DNA of 35,374 nt from Helicobacter vulpis (GCF_003660395.1 NZ_QXQT01000016.1:1-35374), one strand, 5' to 3'; counted from the stretch's first letter, positions 7,756 through 17,348 are shown. Numbers and translations: made by a program. Notes: generated by a model from the sequence alone, not told the origin.

Positions 7756-8641
7756 TCAGCACGCTCTTAGAGGGGTTGTGGGGAGTGTAATTTTGGGTTT
7801 GGGCAATGTCTTCAATGCTGTAAAAAAGATTCTTCCAATTGATGGGGGAGTTGGTTTTAAAAACACTTTCAAAATTGGCCAAACTCCATTCTAGATAAGC
7901 GGGCATGTCCACCACCTGTCCTAAAAAGCGCACTTCATAGTGTAAGCCCGCGCTATAGCCCACCAAATCCCCCTTGTGTACAAAACTATTAGGTTTTAGC
8001 TCAATTTGACTCAAATGCGCGTAAATGGAGCTAAAGCCAAAGGCATGCTCTAAACGTACCAAATTTCCATAGCCCTGTTTGCTCAACAACACCACATCGA
8101 CAATGCCACTCGCACTGGCATAAACAGGGGTGTTGGGGGGGGTGGTGAAATCATAGCCGGCATGTGTGTGGAGTTTATTGGGCACGGGGGGGGTGAAGAC
8201 CTTGTGTGTGTAGGTCATCACAGGTACGCCATTAGGGATTAAAGCTAGGGCTAAGTCCTTACTGGCTAAGGGCAGGGATTTTAAATTAATGCGGCTATAA
8301 GCTTGTGGGTCGAGTGTATCGCCCTTGTTGATCTTCAAGATATTCTCTAAGTTTTTAATCTGGTGACTCACCAAGGCGATCTCTTGAGTCTTTTGTTGGA
8401 TGTCTTTTTTGAGCGCGTCATTTCTGCGGTAGAGTTCTTGGTATTTAGCTTCACTGATGCGCTTTTCTAAATTGATTTTGCCTAGCCTTTTGACCAAAAA
8501 GCCTAACCCCACCCCCCCCACCACAAGACACACGCACAGAATTAACAGCGCGATTAGCAAGTATTGCTTAAGATTTCTAGAAAGTTTGAGCTGTTTAGAA
8601 CCGCCTTCATCGATAATGGTGAGTACAAGTTTATCTTGCAT
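7742..8641 (-). CDS. csd2: M23-fold partner protein Csd2 with degenerate active site
   Basis: Csd2 pairs with Csd1 in setting helical shape. The 299-residue protein has a cytoplasmic start, one membrane helix (about 27-50), a coiled coil (58-104) and an M23 domain. H160 and D164 are kept in HTHAGYDF, but the usual GxSTGPHLHYE segment is shortened to YSAGLHYEVR, so the first His of the HxH pair is missing and about seven loop residues are gone. A scaffold rather than catalytic role is the natural reading. The reading frame contains three runs of eight identical bases (about 8135-8142, 8206-8213, 8512-8519). It overlaps folC upstream by 11 bases and csd1 downstream by 14. Confidence 0.9.
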   Translation of the reverse strand: MQDKLVLTIIDEGGSKQLKLSRNLKQYLLIALLILCVCLVVGGVGLGFLVKRLGKINLEKRISEAKYQELYRRNDALKKDIQQKTQEIALVSHQIKNLENILKINKGDTLDPQAYSRINLKSLPLASKDLALALIPNGVPVMTYTHKVFTPPVPNKLHTHAGYDFTTPPNTPVYASASGIVDVVLLSKQGYGNLVRLEHAFGFSSIYAHLSQIELKPNSFVHKGDLVGYSAGLHYEVRFLGQVVDMPAYLEWSLANFESVFKTNSPINWKNLFYSIEDIAQTQNYTPHNPSKSVLNVAK

Positions 8642-9797
8642 GATAACCTTTCAAAAAGGCGCGCACCACGCTAAAAGACCCCCCCACCACCCAAAGCGCG
8701 CGCACCGCCTTAAAAGCTTCCCAATTAAAACGTGCCCACGCCACACCCACACCCTCTAAAACTAGCGCGAGTTCTTGCATGTCTATTAACTGGGGATCTT
8801 CAAATTCCAACACCCACACACATGCGATAATGGGTTTTAAACACGCCAAGACACCCCGTACGTCTTTTCTAGAGTAGCTGTGGTACACCAAGTGGATTTT
8901 TTGATCGCCAAAGTTTTCTTGCAAGGCTTTTTTTAACGCCTGCGCTCCCCCCACATTGTGCACCACATCTAAGATCAAATTGTCTTCTAATCTTTCAAAC
9001 CGTCCGCGCAAGTCCAAAGGGGGGGTGGTAGTGGGGTCATGGGGGATTTGGAGCACTTCTAGGGTGTCTAGCGCGGTTTGGAAATTTTGGGCTAAAAAAA
9101 GAGGGTAATGGTGTTGGTAGGCATAGGCATGCGCCACAAAGGAAGGGGAGCTAACCTGAAATAGGGGCAGGGCGTGGCTTTGTGCCATTTCTTGGGCCTG
9201 AAACGCCACGCTAGGGTCTTGAGGGGCTAGAATCACGGGCGTGTTGGGGGCGAGTGTGCCCATTGCCGCTAATTTGGTATGGGCGATCTGGGCGAGCGTG
9301 TTGCCCAAGCGATCGGTGTGATCTAAACTAATGGGAGTGATTATCAGTGCCGCACGCGCGCGCAAATGTGTCGTGCTATCCCATTCCCCCCCAAGCCCGG
9401 CTTCTGTAATCATGTAGTCGCAACCCTGCGCGAGGATCACAGCCAGGAGGGTCATATATTCAAAAAAGCTAATCTTGGGGTCTAGGTGGAGCTCTTGTAG
9501 GCGCGCATGGGCATGTTCTAATTTCGCATCGTTCACTAGAGCGCGATCTCTATAAAAGCGTTCGTTGAGGGTTAAAAGATGAGGGGAAGTGAAATGCAGG
9601 ACTCTAAACCCGGCCTGCTCTAAAAGCAAAGTGAGAAAACGCCCCGTGCTCCCCTTGCCATTGGTGCCAATGATTTGGATTTTAGGAATCTTGTCATGGA
9701 AGCGTTCTAAAAAGTGCGCATAAATTCTAGGAAAACGAGCGGGGTCAAAGGGGGCGTATTCTTGCGCGCGTGTGGCTAAAAATTCGCTCAAGCTCAT
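8631..9797 (-). CDS. folC: Folylpolyglutamate synthase / dihydrofolate synthase FolC
   Basis: FolC adds glutamate to folates and may also join dihydropteroate to glutamate. The 388-residue Mur-ligase-fold protein has the ATP loop IIGTNGKGSTGRFL near residue 42, the folate loop region FTSPHLLTLNERF, and the metal-site segment TEAGLGGEWDSTT. Further C-terminal come PISLDHTDRLGNTLAQIA and VVHNVGGAQAL, the latter the usual DxAHNP-like segment with small changes. It starts at ATG 9797, which overlaps the lptE stop as ATGA, indicating coupling. It is slightly shorter than the usual ~420 residues, as in other Helicobacter. Confidence 0.92.
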   Translation of the reverse strand: MSLSEFLATRAQEYAPFDPARFPRIYAHFLERFHDKIPKIQIIGTNGKGSTGRFLTLLLEQAGFRVLHFTSPHLLTLNERFYRDRALVNDAKLEHAHARLQELHLDPKISFFEYMTLLAVILAQGCDYMITEAGLGGEWDSTTHLRARAALIITPISLDHTDRLGNTLAQIAHTKLAAMGTLAPNTPVILAPQDPSVAFQAQEMAQSHALPLFQVSSPSFVAHAYAYQHHYPLFLAQNFQTALDTLEVLQIPHDPTTTPPLDLRGRFERLEDNLILDVVHNVGGAQALKKALQENFGDQKIHLVYHSYSRKDVRGVLACLKPIIACVWVLEFEDPQLIDMQELALVLEGVGVAWARFNWEAFKAVRALWVVGGSFSVVRAFLKGYHAR

Positions 9798-10297
9798 TTG
9801 TTCAACTTGCCCTCATAGGCGATTTGGGAGACAAATTGGGTTAGGGTTTGGATGAGCGCTTGGGAGATCGCATAGAGGCGGTTATTATAGGTGGTCAAGG
9901 GGTTTTGTAAGGACACTGCGTAATTGTAATACCCGCTATCGCTAAACTTTTTTACCACCCCTTTTTTGTTGTCATAGGTGTAATCCACATACACCGTAGC
10001 CCGGTAAAAGGTGGTGAAACCCTCTTGATTTTGGCTAATGGAGGTGTCTATCACTCTGGTGATCTCTATGGTGATGATGGAGTCTGCTTGTTGCTCGCTA
10101 GTTAGGGTGTTTTGGAAGCGTTGCACAATCACGCGGTTGAGCATGTCCTTAAACTGCACGGAGTTGCGCGGATTGGGCAAATTCACTATCAGGCGTACAA
10201 AAATCCCCTGCCCTAGCACATTTTGCGCCAGATTGGCGATGGGCTGGTAACCACAGCCCCCAAGCATCAATGCCAACGCCATGATCCATCCTTTCAT
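9794..10297 (-). CDS. lptE: LPS-assembly lipoprotein LptE
   Basis: LptE plugs the outer-membrane LptD barrel that inserts lipopolysaccharide. The 167-residue product begins with a lipoprotein signal: basic MKGW, a hydrophobic stretch and the lipobox LGGC (Cys about residue 15), followed by GYQPIANLAQNVLGQ. The GCGYxP-like start after the lipid-bearing Cys, the mixed alpha/beta body and the size fit LptE and the HP1546 position in H. pylori, but sequence conservation in this family is low. ATG 10297 is preferred to an adjacent TTG at 10300; its A is the last base of the leuS stop codon. ATG at 10285 is a possible alternative that would still leave a lipobox. Confidence 0.8.
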   Translation of the reverse strand: MKGWIMALALMLGGCGYQPIANLAQNVLGQGIFVRLIVNLPNPRNSVQFKDMLNRVIVQRFQNTLTSEQQADSIITIEITRVIDTSISQNQEGFTTFYRATVYVDYTYDNKKGVVKKFSDSGYYNYAVSLQNPLTTYNNRLYAISQALIQTLTQFVSQIAYEGKLNK

Positions 10298-12705
10298 CAA
10301 ATCACAAAATTGACCAATTTAGCAGGCACAACCACTTCTTTGCGAATCTCTTGATTCTCTAGCCATTTATGTGCCTGTACTTTGGCTTGGGCTAGCAGCC
10401 CATCGCGATCCAAATCCTTAGGCACGACCATGCTCGCGCGCTTTTTGCCATTGATGGTGATGGCGATCTCGATGCTCTCTTGCTCTAGGGCTGTTTTGTC
10501 CACCTCTTGAGGTTTGAAATTTTGGCATTTAAAGAGACGATTGGCGATTTCAGAGCACACATGGGGGATGATGGGCTCTAGGATATGGGTTAAAATGTAA
10601 TAGGCTTCGCTCCACAGGGCGGGATTAGAAGTTTTTTCTAACGCATTGAGCGCCTCCATGCTTGCGGCAATGAGGGTGTTAAAGGGGTAACCGGGTTGTT
10701 TTTTCTCAAAGATGGCATGGCATTTTTGCAAGGCGGTATGCACCTTGGCGCGCGCCTGTTTTTCTTGGGCGTTGAGATTTTCTAGCTTGGGGGGGTGATC
10801 GCAGGGGAGGGCTAGAAAAGACTTCTCATAAAAGCGTTTGATAAAGCGCGCCCCCCCCTCTAGGGCTTTATCATTCCAATCTAGTTCTTTACTAGGGGGG
10901 GCGACAAAGTGGATATAGAGCCGTGCGATGTCTGCACCATATTTGCTTAAAATCTCTTGGGGGCTGACCACATTCCCCTTAGACTTGCTCATCTTTGCCC
11001 CCTCTTTAAGCACCATCCCCTGCGTGGTCAAGCAGGTAAAGGGCTCATCAAGGCGCACATAGCCTAAATCGCGCAACACTCTAGTAAAAAAACGCGCATA
11101 GAGCAGGTGCAAGATCGCATGTTCCACCCCGCCGATGTATTCGTCCACACCCAACCAATAGTCCAAAGCTTGGGGATCAAAAGCTTCTTTTTCCCAGAGT
11201 TCTTTGGGCGTGGCATAGCGCAAAAAATACCAACTGGATTGAAAAAAGGTGTCCATGGTGTCGCACTCTCTGAGTGCGGGGCGATTGCATGTCGGGCAGG
11301 TGCAGGCTCTAAACTTAGGATGCTTCTCTAAAGGGTTGCCCTCCCCATCAATATTGACATCTTCGGGCAATAAGATGGGCAAGTTTTCGTGTTTTTCAGG
11401 CACGAGTCCGCAGTGATCGCAGCGCACCATAGGGATGAGCGCGCCCCAGTAGCGTTGGCGGCTAATCCCCCAATCTTGGAGACGATAATGGGTGATGCGT
11501 TGCCCTAAACCATGTGCCTCAAACCAATCGCTCAATTTTTCGCGCGCTTGGGCAGGGGTTAAGCCGTCATAGTCATGGCTGTGTTCTAAAAGCCCCTCTT
11601 GGCTGATCACGGATTTAATGGGGATATTTAAAAGCGTGGCAAATTCGTGATCGCGTGTGTCGTGAGCGGGCACGCCCATGAGCGCGCCACTCCCATAGCT
11701 CTCTAGAACGAAATTAGCCACATAGATAGGGATGCGCTCACAACTTAGGGGGTGCAAAGCATATAGGGGCAATAACACCCCCTTTTTCTCCATAGATCGC
11801 GCGCGCGCGCTGGTGTTTTGCATTTCTATAATGGCTTGTTTGATGCTAGGCTCTAGCAGATCGCGCTCTAAAAGCGCGCCCACACTTGGATGCCCGGGGG
11901 CTAGGGCGATGAAGGTTACCCCGTAAATGGTGTCTATACGGGTGGTGAAGACTTCAATTTGGGCATGCGAATCTAAAAGAGCAGCGCTTTCAGGGGCTAG
12001 GGCAAAGGCAAAAGCCAAGCCCTGCGATTTGCCAATCCAATTTTCTTGCATGCGCAGTACTTGGGCTGGCCAATGCCCTTCTAGGGTTTTTAAACCCTCT
12101 AAGAGTTCTTCGGCGTATTGGGTGATCTTGAGGTAGTATTGGGGCATCTGTTTTTGTACCACAGGGGTATCACAGCGCCAACATTTTCCATCAACGACCT
12201 GTTCATTGGCTAGAACGGTTTTATCCTTAGGACACCAATTCAGCCATGCCTCTTTTTGATAAACCAAACCTTGTTTGTACATTTCAATAAAAAAGCCCTG
12301 TTCGATCTTGGTGTAGTGAGGATCGCAAGTGGCAAACTCCCTCTCTTGAGAAAAAGAAAAGCCCAACGCCTGAAATTCTGTGCGCATTTTGGACATGTTT
12401 TCATAAGTCCATTGTTTAGGGTGGACGCCATACTGAATGGCCGCATTTTCTGCAGGCATGCCAAAAGCGTCAAAGCCCATCGGGTGCAAGACATTGTAGC
12501 CCATTTGGCGGTAATAGCGCGCTAGAGCGTCCCCGATGGCGTAATTGCGCACATGCCCCATGTGGATTGCCCCGCTAGGGTAGGGGAACATGCTTAAGAT
12601 ATATTTCTTGGGTTTACTAAAATCCTTAAGGGGTTCAAAAACCCCGCTTTGTGCCCAAATATTCTGCCATTTTGCTTCTATGCTGTGTGGATTGTAGTGT
12701 TTCAT
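10297..12705 (-). CDS. leuS: Leucyl-tRNA synthetase
   Basis: LeuRS charges tRNA-Leu. The 802-residue class I synthetase has the HIGH-type motif PYPSGAIHMGHVRNY (HMGH at 48-51), a CP1 editing domain (TTRIDTIYGVTFIALAPGH; GVPAHDTRDHEFA with the conserved editing Asp), a zinc-knuckle-like CxxC pair (RACTCPTCNRPA) and the KMSKS loop AKMSKSKGN (Lys571). The anticodon-binding region and a short C-terminal domain follow. An (GCGC)-rich tract in the CP1 coding region near 11800 does not disturb the frame. The ATG at 12705 overlaps the preceding DUF6394 gene's stop by one base. Confidence 0.97.
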   Translation of the reverse strand: MKHYNPHSIEAKWQNIWAQSGVFEPLKDFSKPKKYILSMFPYPSGAIHMGHVRNYAIGDALARYYRQMGYNVLHPMGFDAFGMPAENAAIQYGVHPKQWTYENMSKMRTEFQALGFSFSQEREFATCDPHYTKIEQGFFIEMYKQGLVYQKEAWLNWCPKDKTVLANEQVVDGKCWRCDTPVVQKQMPQYYLKITQYAEELLEGLKTLEGHWPAQVLRMQENWIGKSQGLAFAFALAPESAALLDSHAQIEVFTTRIDTIYGVTFIALAPGHPSVGALLERDLLEPSIKQAIIEMQNTSARARSMEKKGVLLPLYALHPLSCERIPIYVANFVLESYGSGALMGVPAHDTRDHEFATLLNIPIKSVISQEGLLEHSHDYDGLTPAQAREKLSDWFEAHGLGQRITHYRLQDWGISRQRYWGALIPMVRCDHCGLVPEKHENLPILLPEDVNIDGEGNPLEKHPKFRACTCPTCNRPALRECDTMDTFFQSSWYFLRYATPKELWEKEAFDPQALDYWLGVDEYIGGVEHAILHLLYARFFTRVLRDLGYVRLDEPFTCLTTQGMVLKEGAKMSKSKGNVVSPQEILSKYGADIARLYIHFVAPPSKELDWNDKALEGGARFIKRFYEKSFLALPCDHPPKLENLNAQEKQARAKVHTALQKCHAIFEKKQPGYPFNTLIAASMEALNALEKTSNPALWSEAYYILTHILEPIIPHVCSEIANRLFKCQNFKPQEVDKTALEQESIEIAITINGKKRASMVVPKDLDRDGLLAQAKVQAHKWLENQEIRKEVVVPAKLVNFVI

Positions 12706-13046
12706 CAGTACTCCGTATCGGTATTTTTCGTGCCATCAATGATGATCACCACCAAGCAAAAAACATTGCTCACCAACGCGCCCAGCATTAGCATGGAGGC
12801 GTAGATATTGTCATTGAGAATTTGGAAGAAAATAAAGGCAGGGATGAGGTGCAAAAGCGCAGCCAGCGAACCCCCCAAGAGTTCAGAAGCAAATTGTTTT
12901 TGCACCCCGATTTTGAGCGTGGTGGTGATGAGATTGAGCGCGAGCGCGATGAAAAGCACGACCACATTAGGATCGTAAAAAAACCCTGCTATAGAAGTGG
13001 TGCTCCCTAAGCTAAAGATCACAAAGGCGACACGACCCCAATCCAT
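12705..13046 (-). CDS. DUF6394 family integral membrane protein (HP1548-like)
   Basis: This is a 113-residue hydrophobic protein with about three to four membrane segments (roughly 8-22, 27-45, 54-76 and 82-102). The start MDWGRVAFVIFSLGSTTSI and the segment FASELLGGSLAALLHLIPAF are the features by which I place it with the small epsilonproteobacterial DUF6394 family, found between leuS and secF in H. pylori. The function is unknown. Its position behind secDF could suggest a role near the Sec translocon, but that is only context. It overlaps leuS by one base and lies 12 bases after secF. Confidence 0.8.
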   Translation of the reverse strand: MDWGRVAFVIFSLGSTTSIAGFFYDPNVVVLFIALALNLITTTLKIGVQKQFASELLGGSLAALLHLIPAFIFFQILNDNIYASMLMLGALVSNVFCLVVIIIDGTKNTDTEY

Positions 13047-13058
13047 GCGACTCCTTAC

Positions 13059-14030
13059 CTAGACACGCCCGTGCTCATAGAGCTGTCTTAGGCGTTCTTT
13101 CTCTTGTTTGCGCTTGAGTTTTTTGAGCTCATTGTCATGGTAACGCCCCAAGTCAAAACCCAAGAGTACGGCTAATCTTGGAGCAATGAAGATTGAGCTG
13201 TAAGTCCCTACGACTGTACCCACCAACATGGGCAAAGAAAAGCCTATGAGAATTTTAGAGCCAAAGAGATAGAGCACTACTAAGACAAAGAACACCGTAA
13301 GAGAGGTTAGCAGGGTGCGCGTGAGTGTGCTAGAAATGGCCTCATTGATCAGGGCGTAGAGGTCTTGCTGTTTGCGTGTGAGCATGCCCTCTCTGATGCG
13401 ATCAAAAATAATGATCGTGTCGTTGATAGAATAGCCCAGTAAGGTCAAAAGCGCGGCGATCACCTCTAAATTGAGATCAATGTTGAAAACGATTACACTC
13501 ACCGCTGTAACCAAAGTATCATGGGCTAGAGCCAACACCCCAGCTAAGGCAAAACGCCACTCATAGCGAAAACTCACATAAATCATCATCGCGACAATGG
13601 CCAATACCAGCGACAACACCCCCTTTTCTTTGAGTTCGCTCCCCACTCTAGGCCCCACACTGTCCAATTTACGGATTTCAAACTTGCCCAAGGGGCTGAG
13701 CAAGCGGCTAATTTGCACGCCTAGATCCTGTTTAGCCCCATTTTGCCTAGCCAGCAAGGGGATTTTAATCACCATTTCTTCAGGCGCGCCAAACTCGCTC
13801 ACCTGTACCCCTTTAAAGGCGTGTGCCACAGCTTCACGCACTTTAGCCACCCCCACCGCCTTTTCAAAGCGCACTTGCACCACACTCCCCCCGGCAAAAT
13901 CCACCCCCAAATTAAAGCCCTTAAAAAATATCAAGCCTAAACACAGCAACACCAACGCGCCTGAGATGGGCAGGGTGAAACGAGCATAGTGCATGAAATT
14001 CAAAATGCGCACGCGTTTAAAGAGTTCCAT
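13059..14030 (-). CDS. secF: Protein translocase subunit SecF
   Basis: SecF works with SecD to pull proteins out of the SecYEG channel using the proton gradient. The 323-residue protein has six expected membrane helices, the first at about 16-36, a periplasmic domain starting [17 protein letters not shown] (the conserved FxGG motif), and the RND-type core [17 protein letters not shown] in membrane segment 4 region, with the conserved Asp-Arg pair. The C-terminus is a basic cytoplasmic tail ([19 protein letters not shown]). The ATG at 14030 overlaps secD by 14 bases. Confidence 0.96.
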   Translation of the reverse strand: MELFKRVRILNFMHYARFTLPISGALVLLCLGLIFFKGFNLGVDFAGGSVVQVRFEKAVGVAKVREAVAHAFKGVQVSEFGAPEEMVIKIPLLARQNGAKQDLGVQISRLLSPLGKFEIRKLDSVGPRVGSELKEKGVLSLVLAIVAMMIYVSFRYEWRFALAGVLALAHDTLVTAVSVIVFNIDLNLEVIAALLTLLGYSINDTIIIFDRIREGMLTRKQQDLYALINEAISSTLTRTLLTSLTVFFVLVVLYLFGSKILIGFSLPMLVGTVVGTYSSIFIAPRLAVLLGFDLGRYHDNELKKLKRKQEKERLRQLYEHGRV

Positions 14031-15642
14031 GCTTACTCCTTTTAGAGGTTTTAGGCGACGCGCTCAAGCGAATCCCAAACCAAAAGTAAAGCCCTTTCTT
14101 TTTGGAGAGTTTAGAGGCAATGGCTTGGTAAAAGCCCTGCGTGCCAATGATGGCGGTTAAAATGGAGGCTAAAATCCCAATGCCGGTGGTGAGCGCAAAG
14201 CCCTTGATCGAGCCCGTACCATAGGCATAGAGCAAGAGCGAGGCAATTAAAGAGGTGAGATTGGAGTCAAAGATCGCGCGCGAGGCGTTGGCATAGCCGG
14301 AGTGCAGGGCTTGTGCCACGCTTTCATTGGCCTTTAAGCCTTCGCGTACCCGCTCATTGATGATGATATTAGCGTCCACTGCCATCCCCACAGTGAGCAC
14401 AATCCCGGCCATGCCCGGCAAAGTCAAGGTCGCCCCAAAGAGCGCCATCACCGCGATGATCAAAAAGAGATTGACCACCAACGCCACGCTGGCAATCACC
14501 CCAGCCATCGCGTAATAAAAGATCATAAAGGCGATGACCAAGACAAACGCTCCGGCTAGGGCAATCAAAGAGGTGCGGATGCTATCTGCCCCTAGACTAG
14601 GTCCAATAATGCGCTTTTCTAACACGCTAATGGGCGCGCTCAAAACCCCACTTCTAAGCGCAATGGCCAAATCGCTCGCCTGCTCCACGCTAAAGCTCCC
14701 GCTAATTTGCCCGCTCCCCCCCCCAATGCGCTCGCGAATATAGGGCGCAGAGTAAACCTTATTGTCTAAGACAACCGCCATGCGCTTGCCCACATTAGAG
14801 CCTGAAAAATCCCCAAAAATCTTTGCCCCTCTAGAATCCAAACTAAAGCTCACCACCGGTTGGTTATTTTTATCATAAGCCACTTGCGCGTCTGTGAGCA
14901 TTTCCCCATCTAAAATAGGGATCGCCTTTAACAATAATTTACCCGCCCCCCCACTTTGGGGCGCATAGGGCAAGACCACATCGCCTAGCTTGTGAATCTC
15001 CTCTGGGCTCAATTCTGCTAGATAGGGGTTTTTCTCCTCATCTACGGCCATCATCTGCAAATGGGCAGATTTAGTGATCAAATCCTTAGCCCGCTGCTCT
15101 TCAGCTAGGGTCTTAATCCCGGGTAATTGCACTAAAATTGCGTCCCTGCCCTGTTGGAGCACTGTGGGTTCGGCTAGCCCGAATTGATCGAGGCGATTTC
15201 TAATGGTGTTAATGACTTGCAGGAGGGTTTGCTGTTGGAAGGTCTGTATCTTTTCAAAGCCTAGAGAAAGGGTATAATGCTCTTGGGCTACACTCACCTG
15301 CACCCCATCCTTGCTAAAATCCTCTAAAATCTTGTTGAGGGCTTTGGCTTCATCGGGGTCTAAGAGATCAAACTCCACTCCCTGCAGAGAAGATTGCAAG
15401 TCCTTGACTAAAATATTTTGCTCTTTAAAAGCGTAATCTAGGGAGGTGGCTATAGAAGTGTATTTGTTCTTGAGCGCTGCTTGGGTTTGCACCCCTAGCA
15501 ATAGACTCAAGCCCCCCCTTAAATCTAACCCCAAGGTGATCTTGGGTCCCTTAGTCTGTAACAAGCTAGGCAGAGAAAGTCCCACCCCAAAAATCAGCGC
15601 GATCACAAAGACGAGTAAGCGCGCGTTAAATACCCGCCCCAA
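14017..15642 (-). CDS. secD: Protein translocase subunit SecD
   Basis: SecD is the larger partner of SecF. The 541-residue protein starts with a membrane helix, then [14 protein letters not shown] (the DLRGG motif), a long periplasmic P1 domain, and a five-helix RND core with [16 protein letters not shown]. The start is TTG at 15642, three bases after the yajC stop; GAGG about 12 bases upstream could serve as ribosome binding site, and no ATG is available before the first helix. A run of nine G/C (14716-14724, coding IGGGSGQ) sits in the P1 domain. The C-terminal tail beyond the last helix is longer and more basic than in H. pylori as I remember it. Confidence 0.96.
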   Translation of the reverse strand: MGRVFNARLLVFVIALIFGVGLSLPSLLQTKGPKITLGLDLRGGLSLLLGVQTQAALKNKYTSIATSLDYAFKEQNILVKDLQSSLQGVEFDLLDPDEAKALNKILEDFSKDGVQVSVAQEHYTLSLGFEKIQTFQQQTLLQVINTIRNRLDQFGLAEPTVLQQGRDAILVQLPGIKTLAEEQRAKDLITKSAHLQMMAVDEEKNPYLAELSPEEIHKLGDVVLPYAPQSGGAGKLLLKAIPILDGEMLTDAQVAYDKNNQPVVSFSLDSRGAKIFGDFSGSNVGKRMAVVLDNKVYSAPYIRERIGGGSGQISGSFSVEQASDLAIALRSGVLSAPISVLEKRIIGPSLGADSIRTSLIALAGAFVLVIAFMIFYYAMAGVIASVALVVNLFLIIAVMALFGATLTLPGMAGIVLTVGMAVDANIIINERVREGLKANESVAQALHSGYANASRAIFDSNLTSLIASLLLYAYGTGSIKGFALTTGIGILASILTAIIGTQGFYQAIASKLSKKKGLYFWFGIRLSASPKTSKRSKHGTL

Positions 15643-15645
15643 AGA

Positions 15646-15960
15646 CTACTGCGCCTCTTTCTTCAAAGAAATGGGGTTACTAGCAAGCTCTTCATCGATC
15701 TTATAGGCGACATAGTTTTTAGCCAGCTTGACTTCCAAGCCCTCGTTTAATCTTACTTTAAAAAAATTCGCTTCGGGCTTGATCACCTCACAGATGAGCC
15801 CCCCTTGAGAGACGATCTTATCCCCCTTTTGCAAGCCCTCTAACATTTCTTTATGTTTTTTGGCTTGTACGCGTTGGGGGCGGATAATGAGAAAATAAAA
15901 GATGGCAAAGAGCACCAGCAAAGGCAAGAGCGAAGTGAGAATTTCTTTAGTTTGACCCAT
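15646..15960 (-). CDS. yajC: Preprotein translocase subunit YajC
   Basis: YajC associates with SecDF at the inner membrane. The 104-residue protein has one N-terminal membrane helix (LLPLLVLFAIFYFLIIRPQR), the family signature IRPQRVQAKKHKEML, and a cytoplasmic domain with LQKGDKIVSQGGLICEV. AAGGGAG precedes the ATG at 15960, and a TATAAT box lies about 30 bases upstream, so it probably begins the yajC-secD-secF transcription unit. Confidence 0.95.
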   Translation of the reverse strand: MGQTKEILTSLLPLLVLFAIFYFLIIRPQRVQAKKHKEMLEGLQKGDKIVSQGGLICEVIKPEANFFKVRLNEGLEVKLAKNYVAYKIDEELASNPISLKKEAQ

Positions 15961-15989
15961 ATAACTCCCTTGTGAGATTCAAAACTCCG

Positions 15990-15995
15990 ATTATA
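15990..15995 (-). promoter_or_regulatory. -10 box for the yajC-secD-secF series
   Basis: In the 58-base gap between nhaA and yajC the minus strand reads TATAAT at 15995-15990, with transcription expected to start near 15983. It is the clearest internal promoter in the minus-strand series running to mfd. The genes after it are overlapping or nearly so, suggesting read-through to the cell-shape genes. Confidence 0.6.
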
Positions 15996-16018
15996 ATAAC
16001 TTTACTTAAGGCTTGGCT

Positions 16019-17329
16019 TTAAGATTTGGGCTTTTGATACATCAGCGTCAAATACAGCGTCCCTAACAGGCCTGAAACAAGCGAAGCGAGCAAGATAGCG
16101 ACCTTAGAAACCTCCATCGCGTCTTTATTGTCAAAAGCCAAATTAGACATGAACATGGACATGGTAAAGCCGATGCCTGCGAGCATGCCCGCCCCTAGAA
16201 TCTGCGCCCAACTCACCCCATCGGGGCGTTTGGCGATCTTAAACTTCTCAGCTAGAAAGGTAATGCCAAAAATGCCAATGGGCTTGCCCACCACCAGTCC
16301 CAAGATCACGCCCCATAAAATTTCATCCACATGAAAATTGAGATCCTTACTAATAGCCACTCCTGCATTGGCTAGCGCAAATAAGGGCATGATGAAGTAG
16401 GCGCTATAGGGGTGCAAAGCGTGTTCTAGGCGTTCTAGGGGGCTTTGTAATTTTCTAGTGGCGTCTTGCAAGGTGTAGAGAATGTCGCGTTGCTCTTGTT
16501 CTAGGGGTTTGTTGGTGCTGTGCGTGCTGGGGTTAAACGCGCTCTTAAAGTTTTCCACCATCGTGCTAAAACCCTGTACAGCCTGCTTGCGCTGGGTGAT
16601 TTTAATAGGGATGGTGAAGGCCAGTGCTACGCCGGCGATGGTGGCATGAATCCCGCTATTGTGCGTGGTGATCCACAGCCCCACCCCTAAGAGCAAATAC
16701 GCCCACAAATAGCGCACCCCTAGCATATTTAGCAACACCAACACCAGCAAAATCCCCCCCGATCCAGCCAGCCAAGCCATGTGTAAATTGGAGCTATAAA
16801 AGATCGCAATCACCACGATCGCGCCCAAGTCATCGGCCACGGCTAAAGTTACTAGAAAGACTTTGAGCGCAGGGGGGACGCGCTTGCCCAAGAGTAAAAT
16901 CACCCCCAAAGCAAAGGCAATATCTGTAGCCATAGGAATCCCAAAGCCATGCGCGCTGGCTGTGTTGGCGTTCAAACTATGATAAATCAAGCCCGGGACA
17001 ATCATACCCCCCAAAGCGGCGATCACAGGAAAGGCGGCTTTGGCAAACCCGCAAAGCTCGCCATAGAGCACCTCGCGCTTGATCTCCAAACCCACCAAGA
17101 GAAAAAACAACGCCATGAGCACATCATCAATCCATTGGTGGATAGAAAAACCAAAGAAATGTTCTCCCACCCTAAAGCCCACTTGGGTGTGCCATAACTC
17201 AAAATAGTAAGGGGCTAAAAAAGAGTTGGCATAGATCATCGCCCACACGGCGCTCACAAAGAGAAAAATCCCTCCAAAAGATTCGCTTTTGACGAAGTCT
17301 AAAAAAAGATTCTTGGGCGTTTGTGTCAT
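16019..17329 (-). CDS. nhaA: Na+/H+ antiporter NhaA
   Basis: NhaA exports Na+ in exchange for protons at the inner membrane. The 436-residue protein has about twelve membrane segments and the ion-binding Asp pair in LAVADDLGAIVVIAIFY. An early segment with FFLLVGLEIKREVLYGEL is the usual NhaA motif. A hydrophilic insertion of about 50 residues (SAFNPSTHSTNKPLEQEQRD and following) lies between the two halves, as in H. pylori NhaA. AAGGAC precedes the ATG, 19 bases after the addA stop, so it is likely read with addA. Confidence 0.96.
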   Translation of the reverse strand: MTQTPKNLFLDFVKSESFGGIFLFVSAVWAMIYANSFLAPYYFELWHTQVGFRVGEHFFGFSIHQWIDDVLMALFFLLVGLEIKREVLYGELCGFAKAAFPVIAALGGMIVPGLIYHSLNANTASAHGFGIPMATDIAFALGVILLLGKRVPPALKVFLVTLAVADDLGAIVVIAIFYSSNLHMAWLAGSGGILLVLVLLNMLGVRYLWAYLLLGVGLWITTHNSGIHATIAGVALAFTIPIKITQRKQAVQGFSTMVENFKSAFNPSTHSTNKPLEQEQRDILYTLQDATRKLQSPLERLEHALHPYSAYFIMPLFALANAGVAISKDLNFHVDEILWGVILGLVVGKPIGIFGITFLAEKFKIAKRPDGVSWAQILGAGMLAGIGFTMSMFMSNLAFDNKDAMEVSKVAILLASLVSGLLGTLYLTLMYQKPKS

Positions 17330-17348
17330 CGCTGTCCTTCTTGAGAGA

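Noticed and set aside
11801-11820. Alternating GC run resembling a microsatellite in leuS
   Set aside because: It codes Ala/Arg residues in frame in the CP1 domain, and GCGC words are frequent all over the window.
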